Shown here piece after piece: positions 1-6,132 of a stretch of DNA of 6,193 nucleotides. The DNA comes from Bordetella parapertussis (lineage in GTDB: Bacteria > Pseudomonadota > Gammaproteobacteria > Burkholderiales > Burkholderiaceae_B), in the NCBI GenBank assembly GCA_945883615.1, contig CAMCYB010000071.1, positions 1 through 6,193 of the forward strand. The letters are read 5' to 3'. The position numbers were made by a program, and so were the translations under genes. The notes under the pieces are model-generated. The model searched no databases. It had not been told where the DNA came from and was given only the letters and a program-made list of their open reading frames with translations. The first letter of the stretch is position 1, and every line of letters begins with the position of its first letter.

Positions 1-96
1 GGTTGCCCAAAGCGATGGGTATTCATCCCGATGTTCTTGCACCATTCGCACAGCACGCTCACGGACTTCGGGGGAAAAGGTATTTGATTTTTTCAT
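1..96 (-). CDS. IS3-family transposase OrfA, N-terminal 32 residues (runs off left edge)
   Basis: The minus strand reads ATG at 96-94 followed by an open frame to the window edge, giving [18 protein letters not shown] and then [14 protein letters not shown]. This is the highly conserved start of IS3-family OrfA proteins, which carry an N-terminal helix-turn-helix that binds the IS ends and form the transposase with OrfB, usually by -1 frameshifting. Only the first part of the helix-turn-helix is inside the window. A purine-rich GAGAGA lies about 8-13 nt upstream of the start. The frame overlaps the terminal part of the truncated metallophosphoesterase frame in another phase; the OrfA reading is the biologically meaningful one here. 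Confidence 0.85.
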   Translation of the reverse strand, partial: MKKSNTFSPEVRERAVRMVQEHRDEYPSLWAT

Positions 97-1333
97 GACA
101 ATATTCTCTCAGAAAATAATGCCTCCTCAAAACCCGGGGCGATTCAATAAAGCTATAACAAGTGAACCCAGGCGGACTACTCTTATCAACGAGATTGAAT
201 CCGTGACCAACCGGTTCGGTTCGTGTTTTAAAGAACTCGTCACGCCACTCTGTTCTGAGTAGCGACCGACGATTGAGATCCGCATGAACTTTGGGAGCAC
301 CCGCGACAAACGCTGCATCACTCACGGGACCGGTGTGAATCACTTTGCCAAATTGACTCGATCCGTCTATAACGCCCGTATAAAACTGTGGCTTGGCTGT
401 CATGCCTTCCATATTGAACAGAACAGGAAAGTTTGCAAAATTAGGGGCAAGAAAATCAGCTGTGGACCAGACCGACCCAGAAACATACGATTGTCGAATA
501 CCAAGAGCGGGCTTCGCATCAACAGGAAATGAACCAATAAAGAAATGATCGTGATTGCCCATTGTTTGATACCAAGGGATTGATTTGTCTAGACCAGCGG
601 CCTGATAAGGCTTTTGGTAATCAACCGTACTCGCACCGATATGCGCACCCGAGCTGGGGTTAATGACCTGACCATCCATAACGTCGATATACCAACGAAG
701 CTCGTTGTAAGAGGTACTGTTACAGGTATCACCTAAAGACACCCCGAAATCAAAGGGGCTGTTTTTATGCAATGCATTCACCGTCTGAACAGCCGCATCT
801 AACACGTGCGTGGTGTACATCATCACGGGTGAATAAATAGACGTGTTGTTGATCGCGAATCGCTCTGCTTGCTGAAAATAAATCAGCTGGTTTGGTGCCT
901 CTTTATCGGTGATGTGAATATCTGAGAAAGTGAAGAAACTGATAAGCTTTTTCTGCCGGCTTGGTGATTTGTCAGTACGCGTTATTTGTGATGGCGATGA
1001 ATTTTTTAAGAGGTCTGTTCTCAACACCACAGGTAGTGGTGAGCCGAGCGACCAGTCACCATACCCATAGGCGCTGTATTGCTCGACCTCTGGTAGTTGC
1101 TGCTTACTTAAACCGGGCAGTGTCTTTGGAAACGAGATCATTTCCTCAGCCGTCGTTGAGACGCTCAATCGTATCGGGTACGTTGGCACCTTTGGCGCCA
1201 AACTTGTGGAGCCAAAGGTCATTGAACTGAACGACATCGTTGCAAAAGATCCAGCTGTGTATTTCAACAACTTTCGGCGTGATATCTGTTGAACTTTACT
1301 TTCATCTGACTTCGATGTCGGGTTGTCACTCAT
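59..1333 (-). CDS. Tat-exported metallophosphoesterase, 3' end replaced by IS3 element (broken gene)
   Basis: A secreted calcineurin-like phosphoesterase, resembling the TIGR03768 family. The N-terminus carries a twin-arginine signal, SRRKLLKY at residues 18-25, followed by a mildly hydrophobic stretch to about residue 46, so a periplasmic or exported protein is predicted. Metal-binding motifs are visible in order: SDIH (D138, H140), LGDT (G201, D202) and GNHD (N260, H261, D262). The start is ATG at 1333-1331, backed by a GGAG Shine-Dalgarno 7 nt upstream. The native sequence ends at V401 (codon 131-133); codon 402 straddles the IS3 boundary, and the last 23 residues are IS-derived, with the stop at 61-59. 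The later metal ligands, normally in a C-terminal GHxH-type motif, are missing and the family is longer, so the product is probably inactive. Its substrate is unknown. It is divergent from galE and need not belong to the polysaccharide locus. Confidence 0.85.
   Translation of the reverse strand: MSDNPTSKSDESKVQQISRRKLLKYTAGSFATMSFSSMTFGSTSLAPKVPTYPIRLSVSTTAEEMISFPKTLPGLSKQQLPEVEQYSAYGYGDWSLGSPLPVVLRTDLLKNSSPSQITRTDKSPSRQKKLISFFTFSDIHITDKEAPNQLIYFQQAERFAINNTSIYSPVMMYTTHVLDAAVQTVNALHKNSPFDFGVSLGDTCNSTSYNELRWYIDVMDGQVINPSSGAHIGASTVDYQKPYQAAGLDKSIPWYQTMGNHDHFFIGSFPVDAKPALGIRQSYVSGSVWSTADFLAPNFANFPVLFNMEGMTAKPQFYTGVIDGSSQFGKVIHTGPVSDAAFVAGAPKVHADLNRRSLLRTEWRDEFFKTRTEPVGHGFNLVDKSSPPGFTCYSFIESPRVLRRHYFLREYCHEKIKYLFPRSP
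97..129 (-). repeat. IS3-family left terminal inverted repeat and leader
   Basis: The outer end reads TGAGGAGGCATTATTTTCTG on the minus strand from 129 inward. It directly abuts the metallophosphoesterase coding sequence and precedes OrfA by 33 nt, matching the position of IRL in IS3-family elements. The exact repeat length cannot be fixed because the opposite end is not in the window. Confidence 0.65.
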
Positions 1334-1340
1334 TTTTAAA

Positions 1341-1345
1341 CTCCG
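1341..1345 (-). promoter_or_regulatory. Shine-Dalgarno site of the metallophosphoesterase gene
   Basis: The minus strand reads CGGAG, then TTTAAAA, then ATG. The GGAG core and 7-nt spacing fix the start at 1333. It is the only clear Shine-Dalgarno sequence ahead of any non-IS gene in the window. Confidence 0.65.
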
Positions 1346-1422
1346 TCTGAAGGTATACGAGGTGCTTGGGTCTGTTAGCGTAGCAACAGTTTTGGGAAGC
1401 AGACTGATTATTTTAAAAATTA

Positions 1423-1439
1423 ACTAGTACGTTACTGGT
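1423..1439. promoter_or_regulatory. Operator-like palindrome in divergent promoter region
   Basis: The sequence reads ACTAGTA-CGT-TACTGGT. The two 7-bp arms are inverted repeats with one mismatch, around a 3-bp centre. The size and the position between two divergent genes suit the binding site of a dimeric repressor, but no regulator gene is in the window and chance occurrence is possible in AT-rich DNA. Confidence 0.3.
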
Positions 1440-1549
1440 GTAGCAAAAATATCAATAGATCAAGCGAGTGCAGACTAAGTGCAACAATAAAAAAATCACT
1501 CTATATTTTGAGGTTATCATCTATTTTCCTCAGATATTTATTTACCAAC

Positions 1550-2584
1550 ATGAACATCTTATTGACGGGTGGCACGGGCTATATTGGCAGCCATACGGCT
1601 GTTGAACTGGCAAAGGTTGCTCAGTCGGGCAGTCATATCGTGTTGCTAGACAACCTTTGTAACAGCGAGGCGGTCACTTTTGATCGCATTCGTCAAATTG
1701 TTTCAGATGAAGGGGGTGCAGCGATTACCTTTGTGAAAGGCGACATTCGCGATACGGCATGTCTAACGCAAGTGTTACGTGAACACAATATTGATGCAGT
1801 GATTCACTTTGCCGGTTTAAAGGCAGTCGGCGAGTCGGTGTCACAACCCATTGATTACTATGCAAAGAATGTACAAGGCACGATCAGCTTATTGCAGGCT
1901 ATGCAAAGCTGTGAGGTCAAAAAAATAGTGTTTAGCAGCAGCGCGACTGTTTACGGCGAGCCTCAGTACTTGCCGCTAGACGAGACCCACCCCACCTCTG
2001 CCACTAACCCTTATGGGCGCACCAAGCTACATATTGAAGAAATGCTGTTTGACTTATGCAAAAGTGACCCAGCATGGTCAGCTATTTGCTTGCGCTATTT
2101 CAACCCAGTGGGTGCCCACAGCAGTGGCTTAATAGGTGAACACCCTAAAGGCACGCCCAACAACCTTATGCCTTACATTACCCAAGTTGCCTCTGGGCTT
2201 CGCAGCCACTTAAATGTATTTGGTAATGACTACCCTACCCCCGATGGGTTTGGTGTGAGAGACTACATACATGTGGTTGACTTAGCCCTCGGCCATGTCG
2301 CAGCGCTTGACTTAGCGAACACACAAAGTGGTTGGCAAGCCATTAATTTGGGTACGGGTAACGGCAGCAGTGTTTTAGAGCTCATACAAGCGTTTGAAGC
2401 GGCTAACAATATAAACATTCCGCACCAAATCGTTGCGCGCCGTGCAGGTGATGTCGCTGCCTGCTATGCCAGCACAGACAAAGCAAAAAACGTTTTAAAA
2501 TGGGAAGCTAAACTTAGTTTAAATAATATGTGCCAAAGCGCTTGGCAGTTTGAACAATGTCGAGCAAAAATTAGCGTTTATTAG
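1550..2584 (+). CDS. galE: UDP-glucose 4-epimerase
   Basis: A cytoplasmic NAD-dependent short-chain dehydrogenase/reductase of 344 residues that interconverts UDP-glucose and UDP-galactose, feeding galactose into surface glycans. The Rossmann motif GGTGYIGSHT is at residues 7-16. The catalytic set is S131 (in SSSATVYG) and Y155/K159 (YGRTK). The substrate-binding RYFNPVGAH is at 182-190 and GVRDYIHVVDLA at 235-246. The start at ATG 1550 is chosen because MNILLTGGTGYIG is the standard N-terminus; an in-frame TTG at 1508 would add 14 non-conserved residues. No Shine-Dalgarno precedes either start. The residue matching E. coli Tyr299 is Cys305, in the motif DVAACYAS. In characterised epimerases a small residue there admits UDP-GlcNAc/UDP-GalNAc, so dual specificity is inferred. 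The gene looks intact and heads the rightward polysaccharide gene set, 138 nt ahead of manC. Confidence 0.93.
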   Translation: MNILLTGGTGYIGSHTAVELAKVAQSGSHIVLLDNLCNSEAVTFDRIRQIVSDEGGAAITFVKGDIRDTACLTQVLREHNIDAVIHFAGLKAVGESVSQPIDYYAKNVQGTISLLQAMQSCEVKKIVFSSSATVYGEPQYLPLDETHPTSATNPYGRTKLHIEEMLFDLCKSDPAWSAICLRYFNPVGAHSSGLIGEHPKGTPNNLMPYITQVASGLRSHLNVFGNDYPTPDGFGVRDYIHVVDLALGHVAALDLANTQSGWQAINLGTGNGSSVLELIQAFEAANNINIPHQIVARRAGDVAACYASTDKAKNVLKWEAKLSLNNMCQSAWQFEQCRAKISVY

Positions 2585-2722
2585 CATTATCAAACCGAAA
2601 TAAGATCTTTGACTGAGAATACGTCTGTGCCTATTACTTGAATTCCTAAGCTCTTAATTACCCTCGTTTCTTGATACATACACCTTATATAAACTTAACA
2701 TTCTGACAACCTAGCCACCTTT
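2585..2722 (+). other. galE-manC intergenic spacer
   Basis: 138 nt of AT-rich sequence with no ORF worth calling and no convincing terminator hairpin. TTGATA at 2671-2676 and TATATAAA at 2686-2693 resemble -35 and -10 elements, but the spacing is only about 9-11 bp, so a conventional sigma-70 promoter is not supported. No Shine-Dalgarno is visible ahead of the manC ATG. Confidence 0.4.
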
Positions 2723-3055
2723 ATGAGCCATTCAACTAACCCCTCTATTACACCTATCATTTTATGTGGCGGTTCGGGCACACGCTTGTGGCCTTTGTCT
2801 AGGCAAAGCTTCCCCAAACAGTTTGTGCCATTAATTGGCAACAAAAGCTTGTTGCAACTTACTCTTGAGCGCACCGCCCTGTTTGGTGAAGCCCCCATAC
2901 TGATTGGTGCTGAGGCCCATCGATACATGATGCTTGATGTGTTGAACACGGTTAACCCAATTAACCCACAGCACGACCAGCGTGACACAATAGCAACCCT
3001 CATACTTGAGCCCTGTGCCCGCAATACAGCGGCTGCCATGGCGCTGGGTGCTTAG
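2723..3055 (+). CDS. manC: manC 5' fragment: nucleotide-binding N-terminus of the guanylyltransferase (110 aa)
   Basis: This piece ends at TAG 3053-3055. It carries the GTP-binding signature GGSGTRLWPLSR and the PKQF and EPCARNTAAA motifs, but lacks the sugar-phosphate-binding half and the whole isomerase domain. The break falls in the helix after EPCARNTAAAMALGA. On its own it should be an unstable, inactive fragment. ATG 2723 is the only sensible start, since the conserved strand PIILCGGSGT begins 10 residues later. Confidence 0.8.
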   Translation: MSHSTNPSITPIILCGGSGTRLWPLSRQSFPKQFVPLIGNKSLLQLTLERTALFGEAPILIGAEAHRYMMLDVLNTVNPINPQHDQRDTIATLILEPCARNTAAAMALGA

Positions 3056-3058
3056 CAG

Positions 3059-4225
3059 GTGGTTAACGAAAAACAGGCAAAGCAACAGACGGGCGATCAA
3101 TCATTATTGCTCTTTTGCCCCGCTGACCACCATATACCTGATCAAAAATCGTTTCACGATACCGTTATGAAAGGCGTTGACGCCGCCCTCAGTGGGTCTA
3201 TTGTGACCTTCGGTGTGCAACCGAGCTTTCCCAGCACTGCTTATGGGTACATAGAAGCACTAGATGAATTGTTTTGTGATGTGTATAAAGTTAAACGTTT
3301 TATTGAAAAACCAAACGCAGCCAAAGCACAGGAACTCATTTTGCAGGGCGGTTTTTATTGGAATGCCGGTATTTTTCTGTGTACGGCTAAAACATTGATT
3401 ACTGCGTTAAAACAGTTTGCACCTGATATCTTGAGTTGCTGCGAACAGGCGCTTGCTGAGGTGGGCACCAAAGGCTCACGTGAACCTAAAACCCAACCCA
3501 TCAAAACAGTCAGCCCCAATGCTTCCGCTTTAAAACCGTGTCGCGCTGAAAGCATTGACTATGCTGTAATGGAGCATGCCTCAAATGTTGTGTTGGTCAA
3601 ATTTGAAGGTCAATGGAACGATGTGGGTAGTTGGAATGCCGTCGCGAACTTAACCCCTGCCGATAACTCTGGCAATCGTATCGAGGGTCAAGGTCATACA
3701 CACTTAAGCCAAAACACCTTCATTCACGCCCCAACACGAACCGTGGTTGCGCTGGGCACGCAAGATTTATTGATTATTGACACCCCAGACGCCGTGCTGG
3801 TCGTTGCACAAACCCACGCCGAGCAAGTCAAAGACGTGGTTGCAAAATTGCAGCAACAAAATAAGTCACAAGCCATCACACACCGCAAAGTAGCTCGCCC
3901 TTGGGGCTGGTACGACAGTATTGACGTGGGTGAAAGATTTCAAGTTAAAAGAATTGCCGTCAAACCTGGGGCAGCCCTTAGCCTACAAAAACACCACCAT
4001 CGCGCAGAGCATTGGGTCGTCGTGCGCGGCACCGCAGAAGTTACCCGAGGCGAAGAAACATTTATGCTTTGCGAAAACCAATCAACCTACATACCCGTTG
4101 GTGAAATACACCGCCTAAAAAACCCTGGGGTCGTTGAATTAGAGATGATTGAAATTCAGTCGGGTAGTTACTTGGGGGAAGATGATATTGTTCGGCTTGA
4201 AGATGTTTATGGCAGGGTTGTTTAA
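3059..4225 (+). CDS. manC: manC 3' fragment: remainder of guanylyltransferase plus complete type II phosphomannose isomerase cupin
   Basis: The frame reopens after the amber codon; the first possible start is GTG at 3059-3061, one codon past the stop, with no clear Shine-Dalgarno. The 388-residue product would keep PADH, FIEKPN, GGFYWNAGIFL, SIDYAVMEH and WNDVGSW, but not the GTP-binding loop, so guanylyltransferase activity should be lost. The cupin (about residues 278-386, with histidines at 312-314 and H351) is whole and could still act as a phosphomannose isomerase if translation restarts here. Whether restart happens cannot be told from sequence; loss of upstream translation could also cause polarity on wzx. 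Confidence 0.75.
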   Translation: MVNEKQAKQQTGDQSLLLFCPADHHIPDQKSFHDTVMKGVDAALSGSIVTFGVQPSFPSTAYGYIEALDELFCDVYKVKRFIEKPNAAKAQELILQGGFYWNAGIFLCTAKTLITALKQFAPDILSCCEQALAEVGTKGSREPKTQPIKTVSPNASALKPCRAESIDYAVMEHASNVVLVKFEGQWNDVGSWNAVANLTPADNSGNRIEGQGHTHLSQNTFIHAPTRTVVALGTQDLLIIDTPDAVLVVAQTHAEQVKDVVAKLQQQNKSQAITHRKVARPWGWYDSIDVGERFQVKRIAVKPGAALSLQKHHHRAEHWVVVRGTAEVTRGEETFMLCENQSTYIPVGEIHRLKNPGVVELEMIEIQSGSYLGEDDIVRLEDVYGRVV

Positions 4226-4229
4226 TTAG

Positions 4230-4340
4230 ATGTGTTGGCTGATAAAGATCTCACCTCAAATTGACTTGCTGCTTATTATTTTGCTGCTTATTAGTTCGCT
4301 GCTTATTTCTATGCAAAACATTACCTTGCCGCATATTTAA
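4230..4340 (+). CDS. Possible 36-residue hydrophobic small ORF (doubtful)
   Basis: ATG at 4230 opens a frame to TAA at 4338-4340, 9 nt before wzx. The peptide starts MCWLIKISPQID and is followed by a Leu/Ile/Ser-rich stretch (about residues 13-28) that could form one membrane helix. No Shine-Dalgarno is visible. The hydrophobic repeat follows directly from the 15-bp DNA repeat beneath it, whose unit is a multiple of three, so the open frame may be a by-product. I do not recognise a family. Confidence 0.15.
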   Translation: MCWLIKISPQIDLLLIILLLISSLLISMQNITLPHI

Positions 4341-4342
4341 TT
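4268..4342 (+). repeat. 15-bp tandem repeat array, five units, decaying
   Basis: Units begin at 4268, 4283, 4298, 4313 and 4328. The first three share GCTGCTTATT at positions 1-10; the last two are degenerate (GCAAAACATTACCTT and GCCGCATATTTAATT) but keep GC at positions 1-2, ATT at 8-10 and the exact 15-bp phase. The array fills most of the 123-nt manC-wzx gap and ends 6 nt before the wzx start. Three units are certain; units four and five are inferred from the conserved period. Confidence 0.7.
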
Positions 4343-4348
4343 TGCACT

Positions 4349-5644
4349 ATGCATGATTCAAATAAAAAACAAATCAGTGCATGGGTAAAAGAGTCTTTGT
4401 GGGTTGTTGTAGGTCAATTTTTTGCTTTGGCTGGCTCGTTTGCACTTGTCAGGGTAATGACAAGTCTTTTGTCACCCAATCAATATGGTGAGTTAGCCTT
4501 AAGTCTCACAGCTCTGGGTTTAATTAGTCAAATAGCGATCAACAGCATCGGCGCATCGATAGCACGCTATTACCCCGTAGCCGTTTTAAAAAATCAACTA
4601 AAGACGTTTGCAAGTGTATCTAAGGGGTTTTTATTAATAAGTGCTGTTCTATCTTTAACGATAGGGCTGATAATTTCTGGCTTCTTGCTTATTAACAACT
4701 ATCAGCACTGGGCGATTTTATGTCTTTTAGGTTTTATATTTGCAACCCTTTCCCTATACAATTTTACAGCAAATAGTTTACAAAACGCCGCTAGAAACAG
4801 GTCAACTGTGGCATTGCATACCACGGTTGAAAGTTGGTTAAAAATAGCAGCTGCATTTATAGCAATTTTATTATTAGGCGCTCAAGCCAGCTCAGCTTTA
4901 ATAGGTTATTGCCTTACTTTAATATTATTATTATTTTCTCAAAAATACTTTTTATCGAAAATTTTAAATAAAAATGAAGAAAGTCAGTTTTTAGATCAAT
5001 CTAGTGTAAAAAATTGGCAAAAAAATATTTGGCAATATGCTTGGCCCTTTGCAACATGGGGGGCTTTTACATGGGCACAACAGGTATCAGACTTGTGGTC
5101 TTTGAAGTTTTTTACGAGTACGTCTGAAGTTGGGTTGTATACAGTCGTTTTTCAATTGGGGTTTGCGCCAATAGTTTTATTAAATACTGTTGTGCAACAA
5201 TTTTTGAGCCCTATTTTAAATCAGCATGCAACTTTAAGTCACGAAGGTAAAAAGAAAAATAATGTTCACCTTACGATATGGGTTACTGCTTTTTTAAGCC
5301 TTATTGTTACCACGCTTACTTTTATATTTGTTTTTAACTTTCACGAATGGTTATTTAGTTGGCTGGTTGCGGCTGAGTATAGATCTGCTTCAGTCTATTT
5401 AGCTTGGATGTTACTGGCAGGCGGTGTTTTTTCAGCGGGTCAAATTTTATCTCTAAAATTGATGTCTGAGTTTAAATCTAAAGAAATGATACGTTTAAAA
5501 ATTTACACAGCTCTTCTAGGTATATCTTTTAATATTGCTGGTGCATGGCTGTATGGCACAAAAGGCGTAATTGGCTCTGTGGTTATATTTTCTTTTTCTT
5601 ACTCTATTTGGATGGCGTGGTTAACATGGCAGAAACAACGTTAA
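4349..5644 (+). CDS. wzx: Wzx-type polysaccharide flippase (MOP superfamily)
   Basis: A 431-residue polytopic inner-membrane protein of the PST/Wzx branch of the MOP exporter superfamily, which moves undecaprenyl-linked oligosaccharide units to the periplasmic face. The N-terminus has the usual form: a short cytoplasmic segment, a first helix at about 17-40, then SPNQYGELAL (42-51), the family's loop before the second helix. TSEVGLYTVVFQLGF matches the equivalent loop opening the second half. About a dozen hydrophobic segments are visible, and the length fits the family. The start at ATG 4349 places the first helix correctly, but no Shine-Dalgarno precedes it. The gene is distinctly AT-rich compared with galE and manC. 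Its last 19 nt overlap the next gene. It appears intact. The substrate cannot be told, since Wzx proteins diverge strongly; the context suggests a mannose- and/or galactose-containing unit. Confidence 0.85.
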   Translation: MHDSNKKQISAWVKESLWVVVGQFFALAGSFALVRVMTSLLSPNQYGELALSLTALGLISQIAINSIGASIARYYPVAVLKNQLKTFASVSKGFLLISAVLSLTIGLIISGFLLINNYQHWAILCLLGFIFATLSLYNFTANSLQNAARNRSTVALHTTVESWLKIAAAFIAILLLGAQASSALIGYCLTLILLLFSQKYFLSKILNKNEESQFLDQSSVKNWQKNIWQYAWPFATWGAFTWAQQVSDLWSLKFFTSTSEVGLYTVVFQLGFAPIVLLNTVVQQFLSPILNQHATLSHEGKKKNNVHLTIWVTAFLSLIVTTLTFIFVFNFHEWLFSWLVAAEYRSASVYLAWMLLAGGVFSAGQILSLKLMSEFKSKEMIRLKIYTALLGISFNIAGAWLYGTKGVIGSVVIFSFSYSIWMAWLTWQKQR

Positions 5645-6057
5645 ATCGTCACATTTTAGAAAGCAATGGGTTATTGCTATTAATAGCGACTTTTATTATC
5701 GGCTCTACTTTTTATATTTTTCCAGCAGGTAGCATTCAGCCTGGCCAGTATTTGGCACTCATCATTATATTAGTGGGTGCATCGTTTCTTAGATGGTATG
5801 ACTTACAACCCTCAGACAAATGGTTGATGGCGTTTGGCGCATATACCTTAATAATTAATACTTTTTATTATTTTACTGTTGAACACATAGATTTTTTAAA
5901 ATCTATTATGTACTGGGCATACAGCATTACTTTATTTATCGCTTTACATCACATTATTAAAAGGTCAAATAAAGTTAAATCAACGCTTGCATATGTGTTT
6001 GTTTTGTGTTTTTTTATTATTTTATTATTTTTATTTTTTAATGTAGGGAAACTCTGA
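5626..6057 (+). CDS. Wzy/WaaL-like O-antigen polymerase or ligase, N-terminal fragment cut by IS5 element
   Basis: A 143-residue, almost entirely hydrophobic frame with five predicted membrane helices at about 15-33, 41-58, 66-83, 92-111 and 120-138. The pattern and position right after wzx fit the N-terminal third of an O-antigen polymerase (Wzy) or ligase (WaaL) family protein, normally about 400 residues. These families have little sequence conservation, so the call rests on topology and context. The start at ATG 5626 overlaps wzx by 19 nt; a longer in-frame start at 5545 would overlap by 100 nt and is less likely. The last few residues (GKL and the stop) come from the IS5-family end beginning near 6046. 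The large periplasmic loop with catalytic Arg/His residues, which defines these enzymes, is absent, so the fragment should be inactive. It is very AT-rich. Confidence 0.65.
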   Translation: MAETTLNRHILESNGLLLLIATFIIGSTFYIFPAGSIQPGQYLALIIILVGASFLRWYDLQPSDKWLMAFGAYTLIINTFYYFTVEHIDFLKSIMYWAYSITLFIALHHIIKRSNKVKSTLAYVFVLCFFIILLFLFFNVGKL

Positions 6058-6087
6058 AAAAGTCCCCGAATTCAGAGAACTCGGGAC
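6052..6087 (+). other. Overlapping, mutually exclusive inverted repeats in the IS5-family leader
   Basis: Stem A pairs CTCTGAA (6052-6058) with TTCAGAG (6071-6077), a perfect 7-bp stem with a 12-nt loop. Stem B pairs GTCCCCGA (6062-6069) with TCGGGAC (6081-6087), with one bulged C. The strands interleave, so a transcript can form only one. No U-run follows stem B, so a standard intrinsic terminator is not supported. Such structures near IS ends may limit transposase expression from outside promoters; that is inference. Confidence 0.4.
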
Positions 6088-6132
6088 GCGGTTAATTGTC
6101 TGATTAGTATCGCAAATTTTTCGATCACGATC

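Larger units (their letters stand above)
1..129 (-). mobile_element. IS3-family insertion sequence, 5' (left) end only
   Basis: Read on the minus strand, this segment begins with TGAGGAGGCATT at 129, continues through a short leader and then opens an IS3-family OrfA at 96. A terminal TG dinucleotide (CA on the plus strand at 128-129) is the usual IS3-family end, and the boundary falls exactly where the metallophosphoesterase frame stops resembling its family. The rest of the element, including OrfB with its DDE domain and the other inverted repeat, lies left of the window, so target duplication cannot be checked. Family assignment is firm; the subgroup (IS51/IS3-like, judged from the OrfA start) is tentative. 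Confidence 0.85.
1334..1549. other. Divergent intergenic region (metallophosphoesterase / galE)
   Basis: This 216-bp AT-rich spacer must hold the promoters of both the leftward metallophosphoesterase and the rightward galE. For galE, TATATT at 1502-1507 is a plausible -10 box, but the hexamer 17 bp upstream (GTGCAA) is a poor -35. For the leftward gene, TAAAAT on the minus strand around 1410-1415 could be a -10 without a good -35. An imperfect 17-bp palindrome sits at 1423-1439. I see no JUMPStart/ops element, terminator hairpin or small RNA signature. Confidence 0.5.
2723..4225 (+). pseudogene. manC: Mannose-1-phosphate guanylyltransferase / mannose-6-phosphate isomerase, interrupted by amber codon
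   Basis: A two-domain type II PMI/GMP enzyme that makes GDP-mannose from mannose-1-phosphate and GTP, and whose cupin domain isomerises fructose-6-P and mannose-6-P. The frame is continuous over 500 codons before the stop at 4223-4225, except for TAG at 3053-3055 (codon 111). Nucleotidyltransferase motifs are CGGSGTRLWPLSR (residues 15-27), PKQF (31-34), EPCARNTAAA (96-105), PADH (133-136), FIEKPN (193-198), GGFYWNAGIFL (209-219) and WNDVGSW (298-304). The C-terminal cupin runs from RPWGWYDS (392) through KHHHRAEHW (423-431) and VGEIHRLKNPG (459-469). Apart from the amber codon, motif order and length fit full-length ManC (usually about 470-480 residues), so a recent single-base nonsense change is the simplest reading. 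A suppressor tRNA, readthrough or a sequencing error could each restore it. Confidence 0.9.

Noticed and set aside
284..1230. Plus-strand frames of 82 and 89 codons inside the metallophosphoesterase gene, and a minus-strand frame at 127-321
   Set aside because: The metallophosphoesterase reading has a Tat signal and ordered metal-binding motifs; the other frames have no features.
1508..1549. Upstream TTG start for galE adding 14 residues
   Set aside because: The added residues are not part of the conserved epimerase N-terminus, which begins MNILLTGGTGYIG at 1550.
2671..2693. Possible sigma-70 promoter ahead of manC (TTGATA ... TATATAAA)
   Set aside because: Spacing between the two elements is about 9-11 bp, far from the 16-18 bp required.
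3053..3061. Programmed stop-codon readthrough or recoding in manC
   Set aside because: UAG followed by CAG is only a partial match to known readthrough contexts and no downstream stimulatory hairpin is evident; simple nonsense mutation is more economical.
2695..3100. Minus-strand frames of 114 and 89 codons opposite the manC 5' end
   Set aside because: They lie antisense to clear ManC motifs, show no recognisable domain and have no ribosome site; they are shadows of the real gene.
3355..3555. Minus-strand 66-codon frame inside manC, and a plus-strand frame at 3921-4118
   Set aside because: Both overlap conserved ManC coding sequence in other frames and show no independent signal.
5545..5625. 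Upstream ATG adding 27 residues to the wzy-like protein
   Set aside because: It would overlap wzx by 100 nt and encode a sequence that is only the frame-shifted wzx end; 5626 gives a normal cytoplasmic N-terminus before the first helix.
6062..6100. Intrinsic terminator after the wzy-like gene
   Set aside because: Stem B is GC-rich but is not followed by a T-run, so it does not meet the usual criteria.
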